A DNA stretch of 64,000 nucleotides, taken from the NCBI RefSeq assembly GCF_027912835.1, contig NZ_CP115768.1, forward strand, positions 2,269,501 through 2,333,500, read 5' to 3'. Position numbers and translations under genes: made by a program. This stretch comes from Paracoccus sediminicola. GTDB taxonomy: Bacteria; Pseudomonadota; Alphaproteobacteria; Rhodobacterales; Rhodobacteraceae. This document shows positions 63,488 through 64,000 of this stretch, piece after piece. A model generated the notes under the pieces. That model was not told the DNA's origin and ran no database searches. It saw nothing but the letters and a program-made list of their open reading frames with translations. Each line of letters begins with the position of its first letter. The stretch's first letter is position 1.

Positions 63488-64000
63488 TCAAAGCCCGTGG
63501 CGCTCAAGAAAGCCGGCAACATCCGCCGCCGCCCGCGCCCGCAAATCGGGCCGGTATTCGAGCACCGAGAATGCTGCTCGCTCCTTCTGATCGAAGCCAT
63601 GACCGGCCCCCTCATAGACCGGCGTCTCAACGGTTGCGCCGCGATCTTGCAGCGCTTCCGCCATCGCAACGCAATCCTCGGTGAGACCCAGCTCGTCCTC
63701 TGCGGCGATGACCATCAGAACAGGCGGCATCATGGACCAGTCGCCTTCTGCCGCGCCGTTCAGCGCGCCGCAATAGGGATACAGCACCACCGCCGCGCCG
63801 ACACGTGCCAGAAGCTGCTGCGGCGCGGCCGGCCATTCGCTGAGCCCCGGCGGCAGCTCTTCGGTCAGGGCCTGGCGCAGAAACTCAAGCACCGTCCAAC
63901 CGCCATGCGAGGCGCCCAGCAGAAGCATGTCATCGCGAGAGGTCTCGGCCAAGGCCACGGCCAGATCGCCCGCGCGCTGCGCGCCGGGCAGCACCTGACC
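63488..64000 (-). CDS. Alpha/beta hydrolase, dienelactone hydrolase-like (5' end outside window)
   Basis: The reading frame is open from the window edge to the stop at 63488-63490, about 170 residues of the C-terminal part. The catalytic triad is visible: Ser in LLLGASHGGWTVLEFL, Asp in VIAAEDELGLTEDC and His in YEGAGHGFDQKERAAF. This arrangement is that of dienelactone hydrolase-family esterases. The N-terminus, possible signal peptide and substrate pocket are missing, so function is open. Confidence 0.82.
   Translation of the reverse strand, partial: GQVLPGAQRAGDLAVALAETSRDDMLLLGASHGGWTVLEFLRQALTEELPPGLSEWPAAPQQLLARVGAAVVLYPYCGALNGAAEGDWSMMPPVLMVIAAEDELGLTEDCVAMAEALQDRGATVETPVYEGAGHGFDQKERAAFSVLEYRPDLRARAAADVAGFLERHGL

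Overview
This looks like chromosomal DNA of a high-GC alphaproteobacterium of the Rhodobacteraceae/Paracoccaceae type (Roseobacter- or Paracoccus-like). The basis is the consistent gene set: a complete ectoine/5-hydroxyectoine catabolic cluster in uehABC-usp-eutABC-doeAB form, hydroxyproline-utilisation genes, Hint-domain proteins of the Rhodobacterales kind, a class II (B12-dependent) ribonucleotide reductase and many TRAP/TTT solute uptake genes. I see no rRNA, tRNA, CRISPR array, integrase, transposase or phage gene. Coding density is high and most genes lie in tightly packed operons with 4-nt ATGA overlaps.

Layout. 1-4.7 kb: hydroxyproline/proline-racemase-family cluster (GntR regulator cut by the window edge, two proline-racemase-family enzymes, a FAD D-amino-acid dehydrogenase, and a divergent DpkA-like reductase). 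4.7-6.8 kb: RTX + Hint protein. 7.2-11.7 kb: RND efflux adaptor and pump. 11.7-15.0 kb: De Ley-Doudoroff-type galactose operon (aldose epimerase, lactonase, KDGal kinase, KDPGal aldolase). 15-20.3 kb: DMT exporter, DUF779 + topoisomerase IB + aldehyde dehydrogenase, and a GAF-Fis regulator. 20.3-30.8 kb: sugar-acid island with an RraA-like protein, alpha-ketoglutarate semialdehyde dehydrogenase and an IlvD/Edd-type aldonate dehydratase, divergent from a tripartite tricarboxylate-type transporter (TctCBA), a LacI and a GntR regulator and a DHDPS-family lyase. This is a Weimberg-like route to alpha-ketoglutarate. The dehydratase may also supply the galactonate dehydration step missing from the galactose operon (inference).

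30.8-47 kb: large PIG-L-like protein, NrdJ, MetNIQ methionine importer, a ClpP-fold periplasmic protein paired with a membrane protein, a biotin carboxylase-BCCP / PxpBC / PxpA operon (5-oxoprolinase-like) with a RuBisCO-like protein directly upstream on the same strand, and a small secreted protein. 47-50.4 kb: CpdB-like periplasmic nucleotidase and a second Hint protein. 50.5-63.4 kb: ectoine/hydroxyectoine uptake and degradation. TRAP uptake (UehABC), EutABC (hydroxyectoine to ectoine), DoeA/DoeB (ectoine to diaminobutyrate) and UspA are on the minus strand. DoeX (AsnC/Lrp), DoeC dehydrogenase and DoeD aminotransferase are divergent on the plus strand. The window ends inside an alpha/beta hydrolase gene.

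Points most worth a second look: the RuBisCO-like protein that keeps almost every RuBisCO catalytic residue and sits upstream of a split urea-carboxylase-like/5-oxoprolinase operon; the proline-racemase-family enzyme with a Ser/Thr pair in place of the catalytic cysteines; the 120-residue acidic repeat tail on the ectoine-binding protein UehA (with smaller tails on two other exported proteins); and the two Hint paralogues sharing an N-terminal motif. All functional statements are from reading translated sequence and family knowledge; no database search was run.
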